Source: CAYRHS01 sp964424125
GTDB taxonomy: Bacteria > Actinomycetota > Acidimicrobiia > IMCC26256 > JAOSJL01
NCBI GenBank assembly: GCA_964424125.1
Contig: CAYRHS010000044.1
Span: forward strand, 1-19,289
Reading direction: 5' to 3'
DNA: 19,289 nt
Shown here in pieces: positions 1 through 6,902 of the stretch; positions within the stretch are counted from its first letter, which is position 1, and every line of letters starts with the position of its first letter. A program made the position numbers and the translations under genes. Under the pieces are notes generated by a model. That model was not told the origin of the DNA and searched no databases. It saw only the letters and a program-made list of their open reading frames with translations.

Positions 1-1
1 G

Positions 2-367
2 GCCGCGCTCGCGTCGTTGCCGTTCATCATGCCGCCCAAGGAGAACCCGCTGCGCTCGGAGGTGGAGCGGGTCGCGGCCGAGGAGGGATTGCACCTCGAC
101 GTGCGGGTGGAGGTCGAGGGGATCCGCCTCGTCCTCGACCTCGTGGAGGCCGAACGGGGAGCGGCGGTGCTCCCGGAGATGGCGCTGCCGGACGATCTGT
201 CGGGGTTGCGGCCGGTGCGCATCGCCGGGATGCCACCCCGACGCCTCGCGCTCGCCACCGCTCGCGACGCGTACCTGTCCCTCGCCGATCAGGCCGTCCG
301 CGACAGTGTGCACCGTCTCGTCCAGCGATCACGTGGGGGCGCTAGCGTGGACGCCGACACAAATTGA
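2..367 (+). CDS. LysR-family transcriptional regulator, C-terminal fragment (5' end outside window)
   Basis: The reading frame is open from the left edge and closes with TGA at 365-367, so only the last 121 or so residues of a longer protein are present. The visible part matches the C-terminal half of a LysR substrate-binding domain: a segment reading LPFIMPPKENPLR, then VEVEGIRLVLDLVEAERG and a VLPEMAL stretch, which is the usual order of the effector-domain strand, the helix facing the ligand cleft and the conserved G-x-x-x-LP turn. The DNA-binding helix-turn-helix is not in the window, so family assignment rests on the effector half only. Target genes cannot be deduced. The internal TTG at 17 is not a credible start because the domain is already under way there. 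Confidence is good for the family and nil for function. Confidence 0.72.
   Translation, partial: AALASLPFIMPPKENPLRSEVERVAAEEGLHLDVRVEVEGIRLVLDLVEAERGAAVLPEMALPDDLSGLRPVRIAGMPPRRLALATARDAYLSLADQAVRDSVHRLVQRSRGGASVDADTN
343..348 (+). promoter_or_regulatory. candidate -10 element for the LapA-domain gene
   Basis: TAGCGT fits the actinobacterial TANNNT -10 pattern and lies inside the 3' end of the LysR gene. It would give a leader of about 24 nt carrying the ribosome binding site at 368-375. No convincing -35 is present, and read-through from the LysR gene is an equally good explanation. Confidence 0.25.
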
Positions 368-378
368 GGGAGGAGCCG

Positions 379-633
379 GTGGCAGACGACCGCGGCGGAG
401 ACGACCGGGGGCGACGCCCCTCGGAGCAACGAGCGCTGAACGGGCGCCTCATCGGGTTCGGCGTCATCGCAGTGCTGCTCGTTTGGTTCGCGCTGATCAA
501 CACCGAGTCGGTGAAGGTGTCCTGGATCTTCGGAACGAGCGAGATCCCGCTGATCTGGGTGATCGTGATCTCTGCAGTGGCCGGGGCGATCATCGGCGGG
601 ATCATCGGGCTCGTCCGTCGTTCCCGCGACTGA
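379..633 (+). CDS. LapA-domain small integral membrane protein
   Basis: An 84-residue protein with a charged, probably cytoplasmic N-terminus (residues 1-22, rich in D, R and G) followed by two hydrophobic helices (about 24-42 and 54-77) and a basic tail RRSRD. Between the helices is NTESVKVSWIFG, the pattern of the LapA domain (lipopolysaccharide assembly protein A, also found as a short stand-alone protein in Gram-positives), where N-x-x-x-V-x-V-x-W/F-x-F-G is typical. I chose the GTG at 379 because GGGAGGAG at 368-375 is well placed; the in-frame TTG at 364 lies upstream of that site. It overlaps nothing and ends 12 bp from the convergent SCO6745-family gene. Function in actinobacteria is not established; membrane location is secure. 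Confidence 0.8.
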   Translation: MADDRGGDDRGRRPSEQRALNGRLIGFGVIAVLLVWFALINTESVKVSWIFGTSEIPLIWVIVISAVAGAIIGGIIGLVRRSRD

Positions 634-645
634 ACACGGCCCCGC

Positions 646-1491
646 TCAGCCGGCCGCTCCCGATTCCCACCAGGCCTCGGCGCGTGCGGTGACTGCGCGG
701 GCCCACGGCGTCAGTCGCTCCAGGCATTCGTCGGCCTCGTCGCCGAGCGCGGAGACCACACCACGTTCCTGACGGTCGGTCGCGGCCTCGATGTCCTCCC
801 GCAGTGATCGCCCGGTCGCGGTCAGCTCGCCGTGCTCGAGCATCCCACGCGCTTCGAGGCGCTCGACGGCAGCGTCGACCGCGGAGGACGGCCAGCCCAT
901 CTGAAGCGTGGTGACGGAGCCGACGGCCTGGCCGCGCCAGCATTCGCTGAGGACGTTGATCTCGACGGGGTCGACGTCCGCTGCCATCCACGCGTGGACG
1001 TGCGAGTCGCCCCGGTGCTCCCGAACGAGGTCGCATGCTCGCCACAGCGCGCCGACGAGATCGTCGGGCCACGGAAGCGAACGAAGGCCGGCGTACACCG
1101 GGTGGCCGGGGACGGTCCCGGCTTCCGCGGCCCGCCGCGTCAACGCGACGGTTCGTTCGAGATCCGACCGGTCGACCTCGACGGCGTGGAGCGCACGTGT
1201 ACACGCCTGCAATCGCCGGTCGAGCAGGGTCTCCGGATCGGTGACCTCCAGCGCCCGATCGACCGCGGCCGCGGCGACCTCCGGCGCCAGCGGCGCGAAG
1301 GCCGCGGCCGCGACGGTGCCGGGGACGCGGCCGAGGCAAGCGGCGCGCGCGGCCAGATTGCCTTCGGCGGGTGAGAGCCCAAGCCCGTACCCGTCACGGG
1401 CTTCGGGGATGAACCAGACGATGCCCGCGATCGCGTCGGCGCGAGCGCGCAAGCGTCGGCTGACCTCGGCGAGCCGGTCAGGCGCGGTCAC
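646..1491 (-). CDS. SCO6745-family protein (uncharacterised actinobacterial family, helix-turn-helix-like C-terminus)
   Basis: A 281-residue soluble protein of the family named after Streptomyces SCO6745. Recognisable features are the early helix with WFIPEARDGYGLGL, the GRVPGTVAAAAF segment near residue 55, the LWRACDLVREHRGDSHV block near residue 150, the following DPVEINVL and WRGQAVGS segments, and a winged-helix-like C-terminal part ending in LTATGRSLREDIEAATD. Members are common in actinobacteria, often annotated as MarR-like, but no target or ligand is firmly known to me. Its GTG start lies 14 bp inside the end of the PAP2-family gene and lacks a Shine-Dalgarno sequence, which points to translational coupling as the third gene of the operon. 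Family assignment is confident; role is unknown. Confidence 0.8.
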   Translation of the reverse strand: MTAPDRLAEVSRRLRARADAIAGIVWFIPEARDGYGLGLSPAEGNLAARAACLGRVPGTVAAAAFAPLAPEVAAAAVDRALEVTDPETLLDRRLQACTRALHAVEVDRSDLERTVALTRRAAEAGTVPGHPVYAGLRSLPWPDDLVGALWRACDLVREHRGDSHVHAWMAADVDPVEINVLSECWRGQAVGSVTTLQMGWPSSAVDAAVERLEARGMLEHGELTATGRSLREDIEAATDRQERGVVSALGDEADECLERLTPWARAVTARAEAWWESGAAG

Positions 1492-2347
1492 GGGTGCGGG
1501 CGTGGGCGTGGGTCTGGCCGTCTCCGTCGCCGTCGCGCGCGAGCTCCGGTGCGGGCACGAACGACTCGAGCTCGGGGTCCGTCGGGCCCCGGCCCGCCCG
1601 GGTCACCATCCGAGCCGTTCCGTAGCCGACGGTGAGGACCAGCGCGCCGCCGGCCGCGTCCAGGAAGTAGTGGTTGCCCGTCAGGACGATGGCCGTGACG
1701 GTCACCACGGGGTAGAGGACGAAGAGGGTGCGGAGCCAGCGCCTACGCGCGTGGAAGTACATCACGATCGCGCACCACAGCGCCCACGCCACGTGGACGC
1801 TGGGCATTGCCGCGAACTGGTTCGAGACCTTGCTGACCGCGCCGCTGTTGAACGACCAGAACGTGGGGTACCGGGCGAGCGTGTCGGTGAAGCCGTAGTC
1901 AACGCCGCCGAGCGGGGAGAGGAGCCGCGGCGGCATGAGCGGCCAGAGGACGAAACCGATCAGCGCCAGCGCGGTCGTGATGGCGAGCGTGTTGCGCCAC
2001 AGCGGGTAGTCGTTGCTGCAGCGGGTGAACAGGTAGATCCCGACGCCCGCGGTCACGATGAAGTGCAGCGACCCGTAGAAGTAGTTCATGAAGATGATGA
2101 TCGGGCGCCAGTTCTCGGCCAGGTCTTGCAGCATCTCTTCGTGGTTGATGCCGAGCGCACGCTGCCAGTCGATGATCTGTTGTGCGTGGTGGAACGCGTC
2201 GGCGACCGAACCCTCGTTGGCGTTCCGGATCCAGGAGTAGATGCCGTAGAAGGCGAGGATCGCGAGGATCTCCACCCACCAGTAGATGGTGTGACCGTCG
2301 CGCAGCCGCCGCCCACCGAACGGCGCGCGTGTGACGCCGCCCCTCAT
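1478..2347 (-). CDS. PAP2-family membrane phosphatase / inositolphosphotransferase-like enzyme
   Basis: A 289-residue polytopic membrane protein of the PAP2 superfamily, PAP2_3 (Aur1/Ipt1-like) type. Two signature motifs are intact: MPSVHVAW with the catalytic-type His185, and GNHYFLDAAGG with His226 and Asp230. The upstream segments GINHEEMLQ (near 66-74) and NYFYGSLHF (near 88-96) are typical of the inositolphosphotransferase branch. About six hydrophobic helices are visible. Superfamily members hydrolyse or transfer phosphate or phospho-head groups on lipids; which lipid is used here cannot be read. The ATG at 2347 overlaps the stop of the upstream gene as ATGA, so the start is well fixed and translation is probably coupled. 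Pairing with a flippase-like protein suggests a membrane or envelope lipid substrate, which is inference. Confidence 0.87.
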   Translation of the reverse strand: MRGGVTRAPFGGRRLRDGHTIYWWVEILAILAFYGIYSWIRNANEGSVADAFHHAQQIIDWQRALGINHEEMLQDLAENWRPIIIFMNYFYGSLHFIVTAGVGIYLFTRCSNDYPLWRNTLAITTALALIGFVLWPLMPPRLLSPLGGVDYGFTDTLARYPTFWSFNSGAVSKVSNQFAAMPSVHVAWALWCAIVMYFHARRRWLRTLFVLYPVVTVTAIVLTGNHYFLDAAGGALVLTVGYGTARMVTRAGRGPTDPELESFVPAPELARDGDGDGQTHAHARTRDRA

Positions 2348-3318
2348 TTGCCCGCCGCCGGGAGCTTGGGGCGGTGACCGACCGCGAAGGACGGCCCGCC
2401 GAGGAGGCTGGCGATGAGGATCATCCCGTACCACAGCAGTCCGAGCGCCACGGCTTGGCCCGTGCGCACGCCGAGTGGATGCAGGAGGAGGACCAGCGCA
2501 CCTTCACGGACGCCGAGCCCGCCGAGCGAGATGGGGAGTACCTGGAGCATGGCAACCGCAGGGCCGAATGCGAGGACCGCCGCGAACGGTACCGGCAGCT
2601 CCAGCATGCGCACCACCACGTACAACACCAGCATGGACGAGGTCTGGTACAGCAACGAGGCGCCGATGACCGTCGCTGCTCGTTTCGGGTTCCGGCGGAG
2701 ATGGTCGACCCCGAGGTGGACCGCCCCGACGAAGCGCATCCAGTTCTCGTGGCGGGCGAACCGCCCGGCGAGGCGGGGATGCCCGGACACGTAAAGGATG
2801 ACGCCGAGGACGACCACGACGATTCCCGCGATGAGGAGGGAAAGGCGCGCCGACGGGCGCACGCTCAGCAGGGACGGTCGGATGACGAAGCCGATGATCA
2901 TGAGCAGGGGCAGCGCGAGGAACCCCGTCAGGCGCTCGAGCACCACCGACGCGAACGCCACCTCCCTCGAACCGGTGGTCGTGGTGGCGCGGCCGATGCG
3001 CAGAACGTCACCGCCGATCGTGGAGGGCAGCACGTTGCCCAGGAACTGGCCCGCGAAGTAGTGGTGCACGAGCGTACTGAGCTGCACCCGGTGGTCGAAC
3101 GCCACCAGGACACGCTGCCAGCGCCAGGCGGCGAGCGTGATCGAGCCCGCCGCGACCAGGACCCCGAGGCCGAGCCATGCGAATGCACTTCCGCCCTCGG
3201 GCAGCACCCCACCGAAGCGGATGCGCGACACCAGCACCGTAAGGATTACGAGGCTCACGCCGATCCGCAGCCAGAGCATCCATGCAGATCGGCGATCGGC
3301 CCGCCCGCTCGCCACCAC
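2344..3318 (-). CDS. flippase-like integral membrane protein (lysylphosphatidylglycerol synthase TM-region family, YbhN-like)
   Basis: A 324-residue protein with about eight transmembrane helices. It carries the two hallmark stretches of the LPG_synthase_TM/UPF0104 family: GQFLGNVLPSTIGGDVLR (near residue 90) and LPISLGGLGVREG (near 265). It is the membrane half only, without the C-terminal lysyl-transferase domain of MprF, so aminoacylation of lipid is not expected. Related stand-alone proteins (YbhN, AglD-like) are thought to act in lipid or lipid-linked sugar movement. The GTG at 3318 is preferred because TAATCT sits six bases upstream and no Shine-Dalgarno is present; the alternative ATG at 3279 would cut into the first helix region. 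It heads the operon with the PAP2-like and SCO6745-family genes. Confidence 0.85.
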   Translation of the reverse strand: MVASGRADRRSAWMLWLRIGVSLVILTVLVSRIRFGGVLPEGGSAFAWLGLGVLVAAGSITLAAWRWQRVLVAFDHRVQLSTLVHHYFAGQFLGNVLPSTIGGDVLRIGRATTTTGSREVAFASVVLERLTGFLALPLLMIIGFVIRPSLLSVRPSARLSLLIAGIVVVVLGVILYVSGHPRLAGRFARHENWMRFVGAVHLGVDHLRRNPKRAATVIGASLLYQTSSMLVLYVVVRMLELPVPFAAVLAFGPAVAMLQVLPISLGGLGVREGALVLLLHPLGVRTGQAVALGLLWYGMILIASLLGGPSFAVGHRPKLPAAGK

Positions 3319-3324
3319 CGCAAT

Positions 3325-3330
3325 AGATTA
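3325..3330 (-). promoter_or_regulatory. leaderless -10 element for the flippase-PAP2-SCO6745 operon
   Basis: On the minus strand TAATCT lies six bases before the GTG at 3318, the spacing expected when transcription begins at the start codon. There is no ribosome binding site in between and no clear -35. The divergent alpha/beta hydrolase begins 77 bp away. Confidence 0.5.
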
Positions 3331-3394
3331 CGGCTCGTTCGTCCATTCGGCCCCTCCGGTGCACGGTGCACGGGGCTCGGGGCCAGGAGGCGTC

Positions 3395-4219
3395 GTGCGG
3401 ATCACCACGGATGACGGTGTCGGGCTCGAGGTCGACGTTCGCGGCGACGGACCGCCGTTGTTGATCGTGCACGGGTTCGGCGGGGCGGCGGACGACTTCG
3501 CCGACCACCGTGACGCGCTGGCCCGGACCCACCGGGTCGTGACCTTCGACCATCGCGGTCATGGCCGCAGCGAGGGCCCGGACCACGTCGAGTACTCGCT
3601 CGAGCGCCTCCGCCACGACGTGCTGCTCCTCGCCGATGCGCTCGAGCTGGACCGCTTCCGCCTCCTCACCTACTCGATGGGCGGGATGGCGGCTCGTCGC
3701 ATCCCTCTGGAGCATCCGGAGCGCGTCGAGGCACTCGTGCTCATGAGCACGTGTGGCGGCCCGATCCCCATGCTGGATCCCGAGGTGCTGGACCTGGGAG
3801 CGCAGCTGGCCGAGGAACAGGGCATGGCGGCGGTGAAGCGGGTGCTCGACGATTCCGACCCGTTGCACACGCCCGCGACGCAACGTCTGTTGCGAGAACG
3901 GTCCGGGTACGCCGAGTACCTGGAATGGAAGTGGTCCTCACTGGCGCAACCCATGTACGCGGCCATGTTGCGTGAGATGAGTCGGCAGCCCGACGACCAC
4001 GAGGCACTCCGGGCGCTGCGCTGCCCGACGCTCGTGATCGTCGGCGAGCTCGACGGCCAGTTCCTCGAGCCGTGCCGTCGCCTGGCGGCGGTGATCCCGG
4101 GCGCGCGCCTAGTCGTGCTCCCCGGCGCGGGCCACTCGCCGCAGTTCGAGACCCCCGAGCTCTGGCGGGCAGCACTGCTCGAGTTCCTTGCCGGGGTGGA
4201 CGAGGGCGCGGCGGTATGA
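3395..4219 (+). CDS. alpha/beta-fold hydrolase
   Basis: A 274-residue alpha/beta hydrolase. Visible landmarks: oxyanion-hole HGFGG (residues 26-30), FDHRGHGRSEG (51-61), nucleophile elbow TYSMGG with Ser94, the acid-bearing strand VIVGELDGQF and the terminal PGAGHSPQFE with the catalytic His. The elbow has Thr where the classical G-x-S-x-G has its first Gly, a mild departure. The GTG at 3395 was chosen because AGGAGG ends at 3390, four bases upstream; the frame stays open further upstream but that part overlaps the divergent gene and has no domain. Its stop overlaps the next start as ATGA, so it is co-translated with the thiamine-diphosphate enzyme. Substrate is unknown; an acyl or ester product of a shared pathway is possible (inference). 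Confidence 0.87.
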   Translation: MRITTDDGVGLEVDVRGDGPPLLIVHGFGGAADDFADHRDALARTHRVVTFDHRGHGRSEGPDHVEYSLERLRHDVLLLADALELDRFRLLTYSMGGMAARRIPLEHPERVEALVLMSTCGGPIPMLDPEVLDLGAQLAEEQGMAAVKRVLDDSDPLHTPATQRLLRERSGYAEYLEWKWSSLAQPMYAAMLREMSRQPDDHEALRALRCPTLVIVGELDGQFLEPCRRLAAVIPGARLVVLPGAGHSPQFETPELWRAALLEFLAGVDEGAAV

Positions 4220-5841
4220 GGGGTACCGGGGGACGACTCGCGGCGGAGGTCCTGCGGCGGTGGGGCATCGATTGCCTGTTCACCCTCTCGGGTGGCCATC
4301 TCTTCCCGATCTACGACGGTTGCGTGCAGGTCGGCATCGACCTGATCGACACTCGTCACGAGCAGACAGCCGCGTTCGCGGCCGAAGGATGGGCCAAGCT
4401 CACGCGGCTTCCCGGCGTGGCCGCGCTGACGGCGGGACCGGGCGTGACGAACGGCGTGAGCGCGATCACCTCGGCGTGGAGGAACGGCTCGCCCGTGACG
4501 GTGCTGGGTGGGCGTGCCCCCGAGGCCAGCTGGGGCGCGGGCTCGTTGCAGGAGCTCGACCACGTCCCGATCGTCGAGTCGGTGACGAAGCACGCCTCGA
4601 CGGCTCACCGCGCAGACTCGATCCCGGCCGCGCTGCACGATGCACTCGTTGCGGCGTGCACGCCACACCGGGGACCGACGTTCCTCGACGCGGGACTCGA
4701 CCTGCTCTTCGACGAGACCGACGCCACATTGCCGGAGGTCCCCGATCCGTCGGTGATCGCGGGTCCGGACCCCGATCCCGACGCAATCGAGCGGGTCGCG
4801 CGGCTGCTGGCCGAGGCCGAGCGGCCCGTCCTCATCGCGGGCGGCGACGTGTACTGGGCCCACGCCGAACACCCCGTGCGGGATCTGGTCGAGTCGGCGC
4901 GCCTTCCCGTGGTCGTGAACGGGCTGGGCCGGGGAACGCTGCCGGCCGATCACGAGCTCGCCAAGACCCGGGTCCGGAGCGTGGCGCTGCGCGAGGCCGA
5001 TCTCGTGGTCGTCGCGGGGACGCCGCTCGATTTCCGGCTCGGCTTCGGCAACTTCGGTGGTGCCGCCGTGGTCCACCTCGCCGACACGCCCGCGGGCGTG
5101 GCGACCCACGTGGAGCTCGCTGTCGGTGCGGGTGGCGACCTCCGTCGGATGTTCTCCGAGCTCGCGCAGGCTGTCGAACGCGGTTCGCGAGCCGACCACG
5201 AAGCGTGGATCGCGCGACTCACCGACGAGGAGCGGCGGCTACGCGAGGCCGACGCCGACGCGTTCGCGAGCGACGCGGTGCCGATCCACCCGATGAGGGT
5301 CTACGGCGAGCTCCGTCAGCACCTCGACCGGGACGCCATCGTGATCGGTGACGGCGGCGACTTCGTCAGCTACGCGGGCAAGTACGTCGACACCTACGAG
5401 CCCGGAACGTTCCTCGACCCGGGCCCGTACGGGTGCCTGGGCACCGGGGCCGGCTACGCCCTCGCGGCTGCGCTCGCCCATCCCGACCGTCAGGTGGTGC
5501 TGCTCCTCGGCGACGGGGCCGCCGGGTTCTCGCTGATGGACTTCGACACGCTCGTCCGCTTCGGCGCCCCCGTCACCGCGATCGTGGGCAACAACGGCAT
5601 TTGGGGGCTCGAGAAGCACCCCATGCAGGCGGTCTACGGCTACGACGTGGCGGCCGAGCTCCGCCCCGGCACGCGCTACGACCTCGTGGTCGAGGCGCTC
5701 GGTGGGCACGGGGATCTCGTCGAGGAGCCCGAGGAGATCGGACCTGCCATCGAGCGTGCGGTGGCCGCGGACGCGCCCGCGCTCGTCAACATCCTCACCG
5801 ACCCGGGCGACGCATATCCCCGCTCCGCCAATCTGGGCTGA
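4216..5841 (+). CDS. thiamine-diphosphate-dependent enzyme, acetolactate synthase-like / 2-hydroxyacyl-CoA lyase-like
   Basis: A 541-residue protein with the three-domain ThDP layout: N-terminal pyrimidine-binding domain (about 1-170) with the activating Glu49 in DTRHEQTAAFAAEG, a central domain (about 185-320), and a C-terminal diphosphate-binding domain with GDGAAGFS at 432-439 and the metal-binding NN at 459-460. The N-terminal stretch FTLSGGHLFPIYDGC followed by TAGPGVTN resembles the ILVBL/HACL2 and actinobacterial acetolactate synthase-like branch more than biosynthetic IlvB. No regulatory small subunit (ilvN) is present. Cleavage of a 2-hydroxyacyl-CoA or a related carboligation is likely; true acetolactate synthase activity is less so. 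The ATG at 4216 overlaps the hydrolase stop. It ends 15 bp from a convergent gene. Confidence 0.83.
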   Translation: MRGTGGRLAAEVLRRWGIDCLFTLSGGHLFPIYDGCVQVGIDLIDTRHEQTAAFAAEGWAKLTRLPGVAALTAGPGVTNGVSAITSAWRNGSPVTVLGGRAPEASWGAGSLQELDHVPIVESVTKHASTAHRADSIPAALHDALVAACTPHRGPTFLDAGLDLLFDETDATLPEVPDPSVIAGPDPDPDAIERVARLLAEAERPVLIAGGDVYWAHAEHPVRDLVESARLPVVVNGLGRGTLPADHELAKTRVRSVALREADLVVVAGTPLDFRLGFGNFGGAAVVHLADTPAGVATHVELAVGAGGDLRRMFSELAQAVERGSRADHEAWIARLTDEERRLREADADAFASDAVPIHPMRVYGELRQHLDRDAIVIGDGGDFVSYAGKYVDTYEPGTFLDPGPYGCLGTGAGYALAAALAHPDRQVVLLLGDGAAGFSLMDFDTLVRFGAPVTAIVGNNGIWGLEKHPMQAVYGYDVAAELRPGTRYDLVVEALGGHGDLVEEPEEIGPAIERAVAADAPALVNILTDPGDAYPRSANLG

Positions 5842-5856
5842 CCGAGGAGCAAGTCG

Positions 5857-6246
5857 TCAGCTCGACTCGCCTCGCAGACGCTCCAGGAAGTGCTCGCGGT
5901 TCACGATCACCCGGGTGACGCGCCCCGCGGCGACGAGGTTGTCGTCGTGGGTGACCGAGACCCGGAACACGAGACGGCGCCCCTCCCGGCTCTCGAGCGT
6001 GGCCTCGGCCTCGACGGTCTCCCCGACGGGTGTGGGGGCGAGGTGATCGAGCTGGACTCGCTGGCCCACCGTCGTGGTGCCCTCGTCTTCGCTCCCCACC
6101 AACGCCCGGAGCGAAGCCTGCTCGCAGAGCCGCACGACCCGCGGGGTCGCGAGCGCGGGGACGTCGCCGCTTCCGAGCGTGGAAGCAGTATCGGCGTCGG
6201 TGACGACCAGCCGGGCCGTCCCGGCCAACCCGGGTTCGGGGGGCAC
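5857..6246 (-). CDS. FlK-like hot-dog fold thioesterase
   Basis: A 129-residue protein of the fluoroacetyl-CoA thioesterase-like hot-dog family. Thr34, Glu42 and His68 fall in LATPRVVRLCEQA and QLDHLAPTPVG with the same spacing (8 and 26 residues) as Thr42, Glu50 and His76 of Streptomyces cattleya FlK, so the catalytic set appears intact. Most relatives act on other short acyl-CoAs, and fluoroacetyl-CoA specificity should not be assumed. The GTG start at 6246 has no Shine-Dalgarno but has a -10 hexamer seven bases upstream. The gene follows the GrpB-family gene and is convergent with the ThDP enzyme. Confidence 0.82.
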   Translation of the reverse strand: MPPEPGLAGTARLVVTDADTASTLGSGDVPALATPRVVRLCEQASLRALVGSEDEGTTTVGQRVQLDHLAPTPVGETVEAEATLESREGRRLVFRVSVTHDDNLVAAGRVTRVIVNREHFLERLRGESS

Positions 6247-6253
6247 GACGCGT

Positions 6254-6259
6254 ACGTTA
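6254..6259 (-). promoter_or_regulatory. leaderless -10 element of the thioesterase gene, overlapping the GrpB-family stop codon
   Basis: TAACGT on the minus strand fits TANNNT and lies seven bases before the GTG at 6246. Its first three bases are the TAA stop codon of the upstream gene. No -35 resemblance is visible. Confidence 0.48.
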
Positions 6260-6826
6260 GGCAGTGCGGCTTCGGGCGGGCACGTCGGGCGAGCTGCCTG
6301 CTCGGCCTGACGCCCGGGCGACGATCGTGGCGACGAACCGGCTCTTGGCTTTCGCGTAGTCGTCGCGAGTCCGCCAGCGGCGGCGCGCCAGTTCGCGTTT
6401 GAGCATTTCGTACGCCCGGGCGTCCTCCGGGTGCTCGACCAGCCAGTCGCGGAACGCGAGGTGGCGGCGCTCGTCCTCGCTCTCCGCCTCGCACACGTGG
6501 ACGTGGAAGCTCCGGGGTGGGCGGCGCGGGCGCCCGAAGAACGGGAGCCGATCCTCCCCGAAGTCGTCGTAGTGGGGCGTATAGGCGTAGCCCAGCGCCT
6601 CCAGCGGGACCCGGTAGCGCCGCGCTGGTCGCAGGGACCGTACCGAGATCTGGACGTCGATCACCGGTTTGGCCGCGAGCCCGGGCACGGCGGTGGAGCC
6701 GACGTGCTCGATGCGGACGGCGGCGTCGCCCAGCGCGGCGCGGAGGCGCTCGGCTTCGGCTGCGAAGCGCCCCGGCCAGTCCGGATCCCAGCGCACGATC
6801 GTGATCTCGACTGCCATGTCACCCAT
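6257..6826 (-). CDS. GrpB family protein (UPF0157, nucleotidyltransferase-like fold)
   Basis: A 189-residue protein. The N-terminus VEITIVRWDPDWPGRFAAEA, followed by the signature EHVGSTAVPGLAAKPVIDV and later FHVHVCEAESEDERRHLAFRD, is diagnostic of the GrpB/UPF0157 family. The GS-x(9)-D-x-D-like core belongs to the nucleotidyltransferase superfamily; here the end reads DVQI, so the second acidic position is changed. In some bacteria GrpB is fused to CoaE, but here it stands alone. I prefer the ATG at 6826, with GGAGG about 13 bases upstream; the ATG at 6817 is an alternative three codons in. The C-terminal 20 residues are poorly conserved. Biological role is not known. Confidence 0.88.
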   Translation of the reverse strand: MGDMAVEITIVRWDPDWPGRFAAEAERLRAALGDAAVRIEHVGSTAVPGLAAKPVIDVQISVRSLRPARRYRVPLEALGYAYTPHYDDFGEDRLPFFGRPRRPPRSFHVHVCEAESEDERRHLAFRDWLVEHPEDARAYEMLKRELARRRWRTRDDYAKAKSRFVATIVARASGRAGSSPDVPARSRTA

Positions 6827-6864
6827 GCTGCGCCGCAGACCTCCACCGCGTCCAGGCACCCCCT

Positions 6865-6894
6865 TTGGACGATGCGTTACTCACGCGTCATATT
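6865..6894 (+). promoter_or_regulatory. promoter of the PHP-domain gene (leaderless)
   Basis: A -35 TTGGAC at 6865-6870 and a -10 CATATT at 6889-6894 are separated by 18 bp, and the -10 ends eight bases before the ATG at 6903. No ribosome binding site lies in between. This is the best two-box promoter in the window. Confidence 0.55.
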
Positions 6895-6902
6895 CGACGC
6901 TC

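Noticed and set aside
908..2377. 489-codon open frame on the + strand
   Set aside because: It runs antisense through the SCO6745-family and PAP2-like genes, both of which show conserved motifs; long antisense frames are expected at this GC content. The product is Arg/Ala/Ser-rich without a domain.
3670..5199. 509-codon open frame on the - strand
   Set aside because: Antisense to the alpha/beta hydrolase and ThDP enzyme; the translated sequence is low-complexity Arg/His/Gly-rich and has no recognisable fold.
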